Shown piece after piece: positions 26,742 through 35,916 of a DNA stretch of 64,000 nt. How positions within the stretch are numbered: position 1 is the first letter of the stretch; each line of letters opens with the position of its first letter. Position numbers and translations under genes: made by a program. Origin of the DNA: Dyadobacter psychrotolerans (GTDB lineage: Bacteria > Bacteroidota > Bacteroidia > Cytophagales > Spirosomataceae); assembly GCF_004349265.1 (NCBI RefSeq), contig NZ_SMFL01000001.1:682001-746000 (forward strand), in the 5' to 3' direction. The notes under the pieces are model-generated. The model saw only the letters and a program-made list of their open reading frames with translations, did not search any database and was not told the origin of the DNA.

Positions 26742-29093
26742 TTATTCGGATTTTAAACTTTTAACCGGATCAATCAAAGCTGCTCTGATACTCTGATAAC
26801 TGATCGTAAGACCAGCAATGATAACGGTAGCCAGAATCGAAACCGTGAAAATTCCGGGACCGATTTGAATGTGATAAGCAAACTCCTCCAGCCATTTACC
26901 CATAGCAAACCAGGCAAGCGGTGCTGCTACTACAAAGGCGGCGACAATAAGCCAGATAAACTGATTAAAAAACAGCAAAACGATTCCCGGAACAGAAGCA
27001 CCCAGAACTTTTCGTATACCAATTTCCTTTGTTTTTTGAACCGCCATTAACGACACCAAACCGTAGAGCCCTAAACAGCCAATCAGTATTGCAATACCCG
27101 AAAAGATTTTAAACGCATTGTACATTTTCTCTTCCTGTACATACAGTTTCGCAATATGCTCATCGACAAATTCATAGGTAAACAATGATTCGGGATTAAG
27201 CTCCGACCAGTCTTTGTTGATGGAAGCCAAAGTTTGGCGTTTGTTTTCAGGATGAAGTTTCACACTTGCCTGCCAGAACAGCCCTGAATTGTATGTTAAT
27301 ATACAGGCCCTTATTTTATCATGTTTCGATTCACTTTGAAAATCATGTACTACGCCATTGATCCTTGCCGGGCTCTGACCAATTAATATTCGTTTCCCAA
27401 TCGCCTTTTCAGGATCCTGAATACCAAGGCGTTTGATCAAAGTCTCATTTACAACCACGCTAAAAACAGAATCCTTTTTTACAATTTTTGTAATAGATTT
27501 TCCTGCAAGCAGTTGCAACTCATACATTGGGATGTAATTTTCGTCTACAAATTTGAGTTCGGTAACATCGGTATCCGCCATACCCAACTCAGGAGAAGAA
27601 AACGGAGCAAAATTTGAGTTATAAACCGGCCCGCCCGAAGCAAAGCTAACCTCCTCAACACCGGGATTATCCAATAATTTTTGATTTAAAACTTCTCTTT
27701 TTTCACCCGTTGGAAAGGTAATGACCGCGTCTTTTTCAAAACCCATTTCCTGGTTTAAAAAGAAATCCATCTGGCTGCCGACAACGATAGTACCTACAAT
27801 AAGAACCTGGGTTATAGCAAACTGAACAACTACCAGTGCTTTTCTGAAATTTGAATTTCCGACAGAATGATTTGTAACACCTGACTTCAGAGCTTTAACA
27901 GGCTTAAACCCGGACTGGATCAATGCCGGATAAAGGCCGGCAATAAGTATCGTGGAGACTGTCACGGCCGCTATCGCCACTACAATCTGCGGATTAAAAA
28001 GCTGAACAGAATCGATCTTTATGTTTAACAAGGACTCTGTCGACGGTAAAAAAAGCCAAACCGCTGTTAATGCAAACACAACCGCCAAACCTACCAGCAA
28101 AGTCGTTTCACCCATTACCTGAGCGATAAGCTGTTTGCGGTAAGCGCCCAATGTTTTACGTATCCCTACTTCCTTGGCGCGCTGTAACGACTGCGCCGTT
28201 GCAAGGTTTACAAAGTTGATACATGCTGTCAAAATAATGAATAATGCAATGCCGGCAAGTCCGTAAACTGTTTGTTTAGACCGTGGCATACTAACCTGAT
28301 TGAGATAGTTCTGATCGAAATGAATATCTGTAAGCGGCTGAAGAATCAGTTCCGTATCTTTCGCAATATCAGCTCCCCAGTTCTTTTTGATAAAGGCAGG
28401 AAAATGGTCGGAAACGTTTTTGGCAGCAAATCCCTCAGGTAAAGCTACATAAAGCATTCCTCCCTGAATGGACCAGAAATTCGAAATATCAACATCCTTT
28501 TTTATCGTTTCCCAGGATACCAGAAAATTGAAAGTGAAGTGTGTATTTGACGGGAGGTCTTTAATCACACCTGTCACGGTCAGATCATTTCTGTTATCCA
28601 ACCTGATAATTTTACCTAATGCATCCTTTTCACCAAAGTATTTTTTTGCAATACTTTCAGTCAAAACAATTGTATTCGGATCTTTGAGTGCAGTTAACTG
28701 ATCGCCGGAAAGCCATTGGAAATCAAAAATTTTAGAAAAATTACCGTCTGCATAGGCAAAACCTTCTTCGTTATAACGCTCCTGTCCTACTTTCAGCAAC
28801 CCATTATTTTGATAATAATATTGAGAAACCTGTTCCGCCTCTGGGAAGTCGTTCCTGAACGCAGGCGCAATGGCGAAAGACACGCTCGGGTTGTAGTCGA
28901 GTCCGTGTAATGTCACGCGATATGTCCGGTCGGCCTTTTTATGGAAACGATCATAGCCCAGTTCATTTTGAACCACTAAAAAAATGACAATACAGGCAGC
29001 CAGCCCCAACGCCAGACCAGCTACGTTGATAAATGCATAACTCTTGTTACGAATTAAAGTCCTGAATCCGATTTTGAAATAGTTTTTTATCAT
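26742..29093 (-). CDS. FtsX/MacB-type ABC transporter permease (4)
   Basis: A 783-residue permease, the shortest of the ten. It starts MIKNYFKIGFRTL, with its first helix VAGLALGLAACIVIFLVV. The first FtsX block is QRAKEVGIRKTLGAYRKQ and the second QKTKEIGIRKVLGASVPG. The tail is AALIDPVKSLKSE. The periplasmic loops include the conserved PNTIVLTESIAKKYFGEKDALG. It lies 99 bases downstream of permease 5 on the same strand with no twin dyad in between, so the two are read as one unit driven from about 31.64 kb. The substrate is unknown. Confidence 0.92.
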   Translation of the reverse strand: MIKNYFKIGFRTLIRNKSYAFINVAGLALGLAACIVIFLVVQNELGYDRFHKKADRTYRVTLHGLDYNPSVSFAIAPAFRNDFPEAEQVSQYYYQNNGLLKVGQERYNEEGFAYADGNFSKIFDFQWLSGDQLTALKDPNTIVLTESIAKKYFGEKDALGKIIRLDNRNDLTVTGVIKDLPSNTHFTFNFLVSWETIKKDVDISNFWSIQGGMLYVALPEGFAAKNVSDHFPAFIKKNWGADIAKDTELILQPLTDIHFDQNYLNQVSMPRSKQTVYGLAGIALFIILTACINFVNLATAQSLQRAKEVGIRKTLGAYRKQLIAQVMGETTLLVGLAVVFALTAVWLFLPSTESLLNIKIDSVQLFNPQIVVAIAAVTVSTILIAGLYPALIQSGFKPVKALKSGVTNHSVGNSNFRKALVVVQFAITQVLIVGTIVVGSQMDFFLNQEMGFEKDAVITFPTGEKREVLNQKLLDNPGVEEVSFASGGPVYNSNFAPFSSPELGMADTDVTELKFVDENYIPMYELQLLAGKSITKIVKKDSVFSVVVNETLIKRLGIQDPEKAIGKRILIGQSPARINGVVHDFQSESKHDKIRACILTYNSGLFWQASVKLHPENKRQTLASINKDWSELNPESLFTYEFVDEHIAKLYVQEEKMYNAFKIFSGIAILIGCLGLYGLVSLMAVQKTKEIGIRKVLGASVPGIVLLFFNQFIWLIVAAFVVAAPLAWFAMGKWLEEFAYHIQIGPGIFTVSILATVIIAGLTISYQSIRAALIDPVKSLKSE

Positions 29094-29192
29094 AGCTGGC
29101 TGTTAGCTATCAGCAGTCAGCATCCAGCTAGTTTATATTTACAAAAGAGTCACCCTTTCCTTCTTCCTAGTCTCATACCTTCTCCTTACTTC

Positions 29193-31574
29193 CTACTCTG
29201 ATTTCAAACTTTTCACCGGATTCATCAAAGCGGCTTTTATACTTTGAAAACTAACTGTTGCAAAAGCGATTATAAAAGAAAGAACTGCGGCTGTTAAAAA
29301 AACCCACCATTTAATATCCGTTCGATAGGCGAATTTTTCCAGCCATTTAAACATACCGTAATAGGCAAGAGGTGATGCAATGACAAAGGCAATCAATACG
29401 AGTTTAAGGAAATCCTTTGATAAAAGTCCAACAATACTCCCAACAGAAGCACCCATTACTTTTCTGACACCGATTTCCTTTGTTCGCTGCATGGTACTGT
29501 ATGAAGCAAGCCCTAACAGTCCAAGACAGGAAATGAATATGGCCAGAATCGAAAAGTTAAAAAACAGCTTTTCAAAACGCTCTTCACTTCGGTATTGGCG
29601 ATCAAAAAACTCATCCATAAAATAATAACTGAACGGCCGTTCCGGCATCGTTGTCTTCCATCTGTTTTCAATCGCAGCGATTGTTTCCTTCATGTTTTCC
29701 CCGTCAATTTTGACAGATACCAGATCACTGCTCCGTGGTTCGATACGCATGGTTAAAGGGGTAATTTTTTCCTGAAGAGAACGGTAATGAAAATCTTTGA
29801 TCACACCAACAATTTTACCTTCACGGCCCCATTGCCTGAAACGTTTGCCAACTGCCTGCTCGGGCGAGTTATAGCCCAGCAGCTTTACAGCTGCTTCGTT
29901 GATGAGCATGGCCTGGGTTGTATCTGTACCAAATTCTCTTGAAAATGCACGACCAGCCGCCATTTTGAGATTAAACTGGGGCACGTAATCAAAGTCAACA
30001 AAGTATAAATCCAGGTTGGCGATCTGCATGTCGCCGCTTTTGTTTTCCAGTTCTGAGTAAGCTCCCGGATTTCCGCCGCCAGGTACACTTGAAGAAGTTG
30101 CCGTAGATTTTACACCGCTTACTTCGCTGATTGAATTCCTGAAAGCGTCACGTTTTGGATCGCCCTCTGTATTGATAATCAGCATCTGATCTTTTGTAAA
30201 ACCAAGATCACGGGTTCGCATAAAATCCATTTGCGTGTAAACGACAATCGTAGCAATAATGAGCGCAATCGAAATACCGAACTGCAGGGTAACCAGTCCT
30301 TTTCTTAATAAAATTCCTTTAAAACTGGTTGTAAAACGCCCCTTCAGAACAACAACTGGCTCGAAGGAAGACAAAACCAAAGCCGGGTACAATCCGGCAA
30401 GAATTCCAATTACAATCGCGGCAAGAAACAGGGCCCCGACAAACGGAAGATCATAAAAAATCCCCTGACTTATTATTTTCCCCGAAAGTGTGTTAAACAA
30501 AGGCAGCAACGCGGAAGAGAGAGCAAGTGAAAACACAAAAGCGATAAGGCATACCAGAATGGATTCACTGATAAACTGTTTGGCAAGAAGCGACTTCGGT
30601 GCGCCGACTACTTTACGGATACCAACTTCCTTCGCCCTTTCGACCGACCTGGCCGTGGTAAGATTGACAAAATTGATGCAGGCAATGAGCAGAATAAATA
30701 GTGCAACGACTGAAAATATATAGACATTATTGATACTACCCGCATCCAAAGATCCTCTGGTTGAGTGCAGATGAATATCCTTCAACGGCTCCAGAAACAA
30801 GGTATAAAACATCTGACTTTCCTTCATTGTCTTACCTGCATGACTTTGCAGAAAAGCAGGAAACTTCTTTTCCAGTGATTTGGGAGATGCACCCGGTTTT
30901 AAAAGGAAATAGGTATCGGCTCCGAAGTTTCCCCATTGGTCATCAATACCTTTATTAAAACGCTGGGTGAGGGTTGACATGGAGACAAACATATCGGCTT
31001 TGATATGAGAGTTCTCCGGAATATCCTGCATTACACCAGTAACGGTTGCCGGTAGACCTTCTCCTGAAAGCAAGAGCGTTTGCCCCACAGGATCGCTGTC
31101 TCCAAAGTATTTCTTCGCAGCCTTTTCTGTAAAAACAATACTCAACTGCTCTTTCAAAGCTGTTTCCGGATTTCCGTGTATCAATTTAAAATCGAAGATT
31201 CTGAACAGCGACGAATCTGCAAATATCGTTTTCGTTTCCTGGAATTTAACATCTCCTTTTCTGACGAGAAAACTCCCGCCGGACAATCTGGTGAAAGCTT
31301 CTATTTCAGGAAAATCATTTTTAAGAGGCGGAGCAAATGCCCAGGAACACGTTGAGGAATTAATCGTTTCAGAAGGTGTTTTCAGATCGGTAACGAGCCT
31401 GTAAATCCGGTCCGCTTTTGAATTAAAAGCATCGTAACTCAATTCAAAATTAACATACAGAAAAATGAGAAAACCGGCAGACATCCCGACTGTCAGGCCC
31501 ATGATGTTGATAAAAGAAAAAGCCTTGTGTTTCCAAAGGTTACGAAATGCAATTTTCAGGTAGTTTTTTAACAT
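29193..31574 (-). CDS. FtsX/MacB-type ABC transporter permease (5)
   Basis: A 793-residue permease, starting MLKNYLKIAFRNLWKHKAFSF, with first helix IMGLTVGMSAGFLIFLYV. The FtsX blocks start with ERAKEVGIRKVVGAPKSL and QRTKEIGVRKVMGASVGS. The tail is AALMNPVKSLKSE. It is the first gene of the permease 5-4 unit. The start is supported by the TGGCAT element 65 bases upstream and by the twin dyads at 31693-31728. The long periplasmic domain (about 45-280) is the likely substrate- or partner-binding part. There is no adjacent ATPase or membrane-fusion gene. Confidence 0.92.
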   Translation of the reverse strand: MLKNYLKIAFRNLWKHKAFSFINIMGLTVGMSAGFLIFLYVNFELSYDAFNSKADRIYRLVTDLKTPSETINSSTCSWAFAPPLKNDFPEIEAFTRLSGGSFLVRKGDVKFQETKTIFADSSLFRIFDFKLIHGNPETALKEQLSIVFTEKAAKKYFGDSDPVGQTLLLSGEGLPATVTGVMQDIPENSHIKADMFVSMSTLTQRFNKGIDDQWGNFGADTYFLLKPGASPKSLEKKFPAFLQSHAGKTMKESQMFYTLFLEPLKDIHLHSTRGSLDAGSINNVYIFSVVALFILLIACINFVNLTTARSVERAKEVGIRKVVGAPKSLLAKQFISESILVCLIAFVFSLALSSALLPLFNTLSGKIISQGIFYDLPFVGALFLAAIVIGILAGLYPALVLSSFEPVVVLKGRFTTSFKGILLRKGLVTLQFGISIALIIATIVVYTQMDFMRTRDLGFTKDQMLIINTEGDPKRDAFRNSISEVSGVKSTATSSSVPGGGNPGAYSELENKSGDMQIANLDLYFVDFDYVPQFNLKMAAGRAFSREFGTDTTQAMLINEAAVKLLGYNSPEQAVGKRFRQWGREGKIVGVIKDFHYRSLQEKITPLTMRIEPRSSDLVSVKIDGENMKETIAAIENRWKTTMPERPFSYYFMDEFFDRQYRSEERFEKLFFNFSILAIFISCLGLLGLASYSTMQRTKEIGVRKVMGASVGSIVGLLSKDFLKLVLIAFVIASPLAYYGMFKWLEKFAYRTDIKWWVFLTAAVLSFIIAFATVSFQSIKAALMNPVKSLKSE

Positions 31575-31624
31575 GGCTCAGCGCGGCTATTTTGTTAAAA
31601 GCGATTCGCTTTTGATGGTAATAC

Positions 31625-31639
31625 AGAAAATGTATGCCA
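31625..31639 (-). promoter_or_regulatory. Sigma-54-like TGGCAT element for permeases 5 and 4
   Basis: The minus strand reads TGTGGCATACATTTTCTG, with TGG at 31639-31637, exactly 54 bases after the GGAC/GAAC of the proximal dyad. It shares TGGCATACATTT with the element before permease 3. The -12 half lacks GC. Confidence 0.45.
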
Positions 31640-31692
31640 CATTTACAAAGAACTAATTATCAGATTTTTACATCTTAAAAATCTTGATAAAG

Positions 31693-31728
31693 TGTTCATA
31701 AACGAACACATCTGTTCAGTGGTGGACG
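31693..31728 (-). promoter_or_regulatory. Twin dyad (enhancer-like site) upstream of permease 5
   Basis: TGTTCA-TAAA-CGAACA (31693-31708) and TGTTCAGTGGTGGACG (31713-31728) are separated by four bases. The remaining gap up to the Rhs gene at 32191 has no further clear site apart from an isolated TAGGTTTG (31903-31910) on the plus strand that matches the -7 box. It lies about 280 bases before the Rhs ATG. Confidence 0.6.
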
Positions 31729-32190
31729 CAGCAAATTGACGTACCTGCGTGTAGGCGTGAGCGTTCTCTTCGCTTTGTATTGTGGACTTCGACCGCGTGC
31801 CCGCTCCCTCTGGTACGAGCACTAAGATCCGCCTGCGCTTTTGCGTTTTACCGTTTAATAAGTTTTTTTCACTATTCTACAAGCCGTTAAGAAGAAAAAG
31901 TATAGGTTTGAGAACTAGTTGTAAACCGTTACGTCATCATCTAGGCAAATAAAAACACTCTGAATTGAAAACTTCAAATTCCTGTCATTAAACAAGACAG
32001 CATAAGCATACCCGGTAAGTCAATATTATAACGGCATACCGACCTCTCAACGCAATTTGTGAAAAACTTCTCTCGACGCCATCCTGGCCGTTGAACAAAA
32101 TTCGTGCGCCTTATGCATTGCTTTCAATGCCTGGGCTCATCACTTTTTCAATCTTTTCATTACCACCCGTACACCACAAAACCATTAATT

Positions 32191-33561
32191 ATGAGAAAAA
32201 GCCTGCCTGTTTTCTTTGTCGCCCTGATTTTTGGCATTTGCCACAGTATCGCCCAGGATGTAAAACCTAAACCAAATCCTGAGGATTCTGCCAAACTTGC
32301 AGATGCTGTTGGAAGTCTTCTTGCCCAGGAACACGTTCCAAAAGCGCCGCAAACGATTCAAAGCCCTAATGCCGCCGGGCTAGGTTCCTATGGTGAAATA
32401 CCTGTTTCACTCTACACCGGGAAACCGGAAATCAATATCAATTTGCATGCTGTTTCCGACGGCCCTGTGAATATTCCAATATCTCTCAATTATGATGCCT
32501 CAGGAGTCCGCCCCGATGTACACCCTGGCTGGGTAGGCCTCAACTTCAATTTGTCGACGAACTTTGCGATTGTGAGGACGATCAGAGACGCCCCGGACGA
32601 AGGACCGGAAGGGATCTCGATGGTGCAGGAAGGTTATATCAGACCCAATGTACGTAATTTGCTTAACTACGGTGCCGCTGATTGGGTTTCTCCAGCTAAA
32701 CTGAAAGCTTTGGCAAACAATTCGAACGCATTGGACACAGAGCCGGATGAATACAGTTTTACAGCTCCCGGGCTTTCGGGAAAGTTTTATATGGGCCAGG
32801 ATGGTTTGTGGAAAATCCAGTGCGACGAGCCCGTAAAGGTAGAATACATTACCAACATCCTGATCGACACGCCCTTCTTTCCACCGCACTGGACCGGTAA
32901 CATGTGGTATACTTTGGGAAACTACATGCCCCATCTCGCAGGTTTTCGGCTTACCGATGACGTGGGTACACAATACGAGTTCGGGGGCTCGAATGCCAAC
33001 GTCGAGTATAGCATGGATTTTTTTGATCAGGGGAAAGACACCTGGATTTGCAATGCCTGGTATCTCAAATCAATTACCCGACAAACAGGACAAGTCCTGA
33101 ATTTTAATTATGAGCGTGGCGACTTCGTGGCCCAAATGTACTTTTCTATCTACAATAAATCAGCACGTGTTAACGGGGGTTCGTGGTTCTCCTGCTCAAA
33201 CTGGTCTTCATTGATGAGCCAAAAAGGCCCTTACAACGGAAAGCTTATCTCACCAATTTATCTCAAAGAAATTTCGGGCACTAATTTCAAAGTCAAATTT
33301 ACGTCGAGTGTAAGTAATGAACTCCCATATAACCAGGACATTTTTGATCCGTATGTAAACTATATGATTAACAATGGTCAGAGCAAAGTAGATTTTCTGA
33401 CCTTCCTGTATGACTGCTTTTATCATGTGAATAGCGCCCCGGGAACCTGTGACTACAATACCACCCTGGCAACACTCCTGGCAAAACTAAAATGGCGAAA
33501 ACTGAACAACATCGAAATCCAGAATGGTAACGGAACGACTATCCGGGAATTTGAACTTTAG
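32191..33561 (+). pseudogene. N-terminal part of a T9SS-sorted Rhs-like protein, ends at in-frame TAG
   Basis: The ATG at 32191 gives a clean signal peptide (MRKSLPVFFVALIFGICHSIAQ). The frame then reads 456 residues of an Rhs/SpvB-like shell start (SYGEIPVSLYTGKPEININLHAVSDGPVNIPISLNYDASGVRP split over residues 70-115). It stops at TAG 33559-33561, right after IREFEL. The next 9 codons and the long frame to 35853 continue in the same frame and resume the same domain (RLMLQSVQEKSGTK). The gene therefore reads as one of about 1220 codons broken by a single nonsense codon. It could be a true pseudogene, a sequence error or a rare read-through. Confidence 0.8.
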
Positions 33562-33588
33562 TACCTCGATGTTGTCACTTCCAGGCTT

Positions 33589-35853
33589 ATGCTGCAATCC
33601 GTTCAGGAAAAGTCGGGCACTAAGGTGATCCCTCCTTATACTTTCACCTATTTTACTGATGGCTCCTTTACACTTCCGGGTTACAGTAAATCGCACACGA
33701 ATCACTGGGGATTTAACAACGGGCTTTTGATCAATACTGCTACTGACTTCAATTCAGTGGGGACCTATGGGACAACATACAGAAGCCCGGCCACCGACGT
33801 ACGGCACCAGAAAATAGGATCAATAGCCTCAATCCAATACCCGACCGGCGGGGTGACCAGGTTCATATTCGAGCCCCATACATTCGCCAAAGAGGTCATG
33901 TTGAAAAGATGGGATGGAGAGGACAGCCATGCCATCAATCAGCGCGCAGGCGGGCTCAGGATCAAAGAAATTCACAGCTACGATAACGTAACAGGCCCGG
34001 TCGTTTCAAAAAAGTATTATTACTTATCCAATTTTAATCCCGCCAGTCCTGATACCTCGACAGCGGTACTGTCGAGTGGTATTCTTGGCGGAAGGGCAAA
34101 GTATTACTGGCCGGATTACATGCCGCTGCCAGATAACGCGGGCATTAACGTAGAAGAAGAAATTTTCTCAACGCAATCGGTACTGCCTGCTTCCGAGAAT
34201 TCCATGGGGTCACATCTGGGATACTCTCAGGTCGTGGAACGCACTTCTACGGAAGGATGGACAATACATAAGTTTTCAAATTTTGACAATGGCTACCGCG
34301 ACAATGCGCCTTCGGGATTTATACAACCCAGCAGTACACCCTATCAACCCTATAACAGCACAGCCTTCCAAAGAGGAAAGACACTGGTCCAGGAACGGTA
34401 CTTTCAAAATGGTAAGCTGGCGTCAAAGTCAGAGATTTCTTACACCCTTGTCGGCACCGCAACTGATAATGCCCGGGCCGTAAAGGCGAGTACAGCTTAT
34501 TTGTGCAACACGTTTAATAGTGTTTTCGAAGCAACGGGGTATGTTATCGATGTCCGGAAATTCTTTCCCTCCCAGGAAGCAAAATACACTTACGATCAGG
34601 ACAATGTCGCTTCGTTTGTTGCTGAAACTGCCAGTAAAAGCTATTGGCCAAACGGTCAGCTTTATATCAGCGGACAGACCGATAGCCGGGGCCGCACATT
34701 AAAGACCTGGTACAAGTACCCACCTAATCTGGTAGCAGCACCAGGTCCTGCCATGACACTGGCCAATATCATAGCTACCCCATTTGAAGTATTCCAATAT
34801 ACCGGAACAGAAGCCGCACCGTCTGCAATCAAATTGCAAACCGTGACATTCAATTCCACGGCCCCTTATCTGCCTTCAAAAGTTGAAAGCAAGCTGGGAG
34901 CCAGCGGAGCTACCAACACGGACATTGAATTTTTGACCTATGATCCAAGGGGCAATCTGTTGACTTACAAAGAAAAGAACGGCCTGACGACCAAGCTGGA
35001 TTACTATCAGACCAGTGATGCCGGGAAGACCGATCTGTTAAAACAACGGACATTGGCTGATGGCGCTTCCCGATCACAGGCCACGTCCTACAACTACACG
35101 CCTTTGATAGGTGTGCAGGCCATCACAGACCCCAATTCCAAAACAATCAACTATGATTATGATGAGTTTGGCAGGCTCATTACCGTTAAAAATCCTAATG
35201 GCAATGCCCGGGCTTCATACTGCTACAACTACGCCGGTCAGCTGACGCCATGCACAGCGCTTGCCCCCACGGGAAGCATTGCGCCCTCTGGTTTGGTCTT
35301 AATTGGAATTCCAGGCGCACTTCCTGTTACCCTTGTAGAATTTGAGGCTACCAAGGTTGAAAAATTCGTTCAGTTATCGTGGTCGACTACCATCGAAACC
35401 AACAGTGAGAGGTTCGATATTGAACGTAGCGTGGATGGTAAAAAATGGAATACTCTCGGTGCCGTAGCGGCAAAGGGACAAAGCAGTGACAATCAAAATT
35501 ATGAGTTCTCTGATAATGCGCCGAACCGTGAAGGCGAAAATCTCTACCGCTTAAAGATGATCGATAAGGACGGAACATTCGCATTCAGCCGGATCCGGAG
35601 CGTCACATTTAATAGCTCCGAAAAAGTAGCGCTGTACCCCAATCCGGTTACGATCGGCGAAAAGCTGACGCTGCTTACCGATGATCTGGACAAGATAGCC
35701 ACCATCAAAATTTTTGACACGTCCGGCAGAATGGTTCATCAGTCAAATCCCACCAGGGAGATCAACACGACCAGACTCGCACCCGGCTTGTATATGGTTC
35801 AAATCACGTATACAGACGGAAGTCTGAGCACGCACCGGGTAGTAAAACAGTAA
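33589..35853 (+). CDS. C-terminal part of the T9SS-sorted Rhs-like protein
   Basis: 754 residues in frame with the upstream gene across the TAG at 33559. It holds YD-type/Rhs repeats (TDIEFLTYDPRGNLLTYKEKNG, TINYDYDEFGRLITVKNPNG). A fibronectin-like linker starts near residue 580 (LSWSTTIETNSERFDIERS), followed by a type A T9SS sorting domain (VALYPNPV...LAPGLYMVQITYTDG...HRVVKQ). The linker closely resembles that of the T9SS protein at 14660. Alone it lacks a signal peptide, so it could not reach T9SS unless the TAG is bypassed. It lies 63 bases upstream of the DUF6443 Rhs gene and is likely cotranscribed with it. Confidence 0.8.
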   Translation: MLQSVQEKSGTKVIPPYTFTYFTDGSFTLPGYSKSHTNHWGFNNGLLINTATDFNSVGTYGTTYRSPATDVRHQKIGSIASIQYPTGGVTRFIFEPHTFAKEVMLKRWDGEDSHAINQRAGGLRIKEIHSYDNVTGPVVSKKYYYLSNFNPASPDTSTAVLSSGILGGRAKYYWPDYMPLPDNAGINVEEEIFSTQSVLPASENSMGSHLGYSQVVERTSTEGWTIHKFSNFDNGYRDNAPSGFIQPSSTPYQPYNSTAFQRGKTLVQERYFQNGKLASKSEISYTLVGTATDNARAVKASTAYLCNTFNSVFEATGYVIDVRKFFPSQEAKYTYDQDNVASFVAETASKSYWPNGQLYISGQTDSRGRTLKTWYKYPPNLVAAPGPAMTLANIIATPFEVFQYTGTEAAPSAIKLQTVTFNSTAPYLPSKVESKLGASGATNTDIEFLTYDPRGNLLTYKEKNGLTTKLDYYQTSDAGKTDLLKQRTLADGASRSQATSYNYTPLIGVQAITDPNSKTINYDYDEFGRLITVKNPNGNARASYCYNYAGQLTPCTALAPTGSIAPSGLVLIGIPGALPVTLVEFEATKVEKFVQLSWSTTIETNSERFDIERSVDGKKWNTLGAVAAKGQSSDNQNYEFSDNAPNREGENLYRLKMIDKDGTFAFSRIRSVTFNSSEKVALYPNPVTIGEKLTLLTDDLDKIATIKIFDTSGRMVHQSNPTREINTTRLAPGLYMVQITYTDGSLSTHRVVKQ

Positions 35854-35916
35854 GCGGCTTTCGGCCGTCAGTTCTTGGCGGTCGGTTTAAAACATCAAAT
35901 CGTACGACGAACCGAT

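Noticed and set aside
31740..31860. GC-richer patch between permease 5 and the Rhs locus as a decayed gene
   Set aside because: No frame stays open for more than a few dozen codons and no similarity was recognised.
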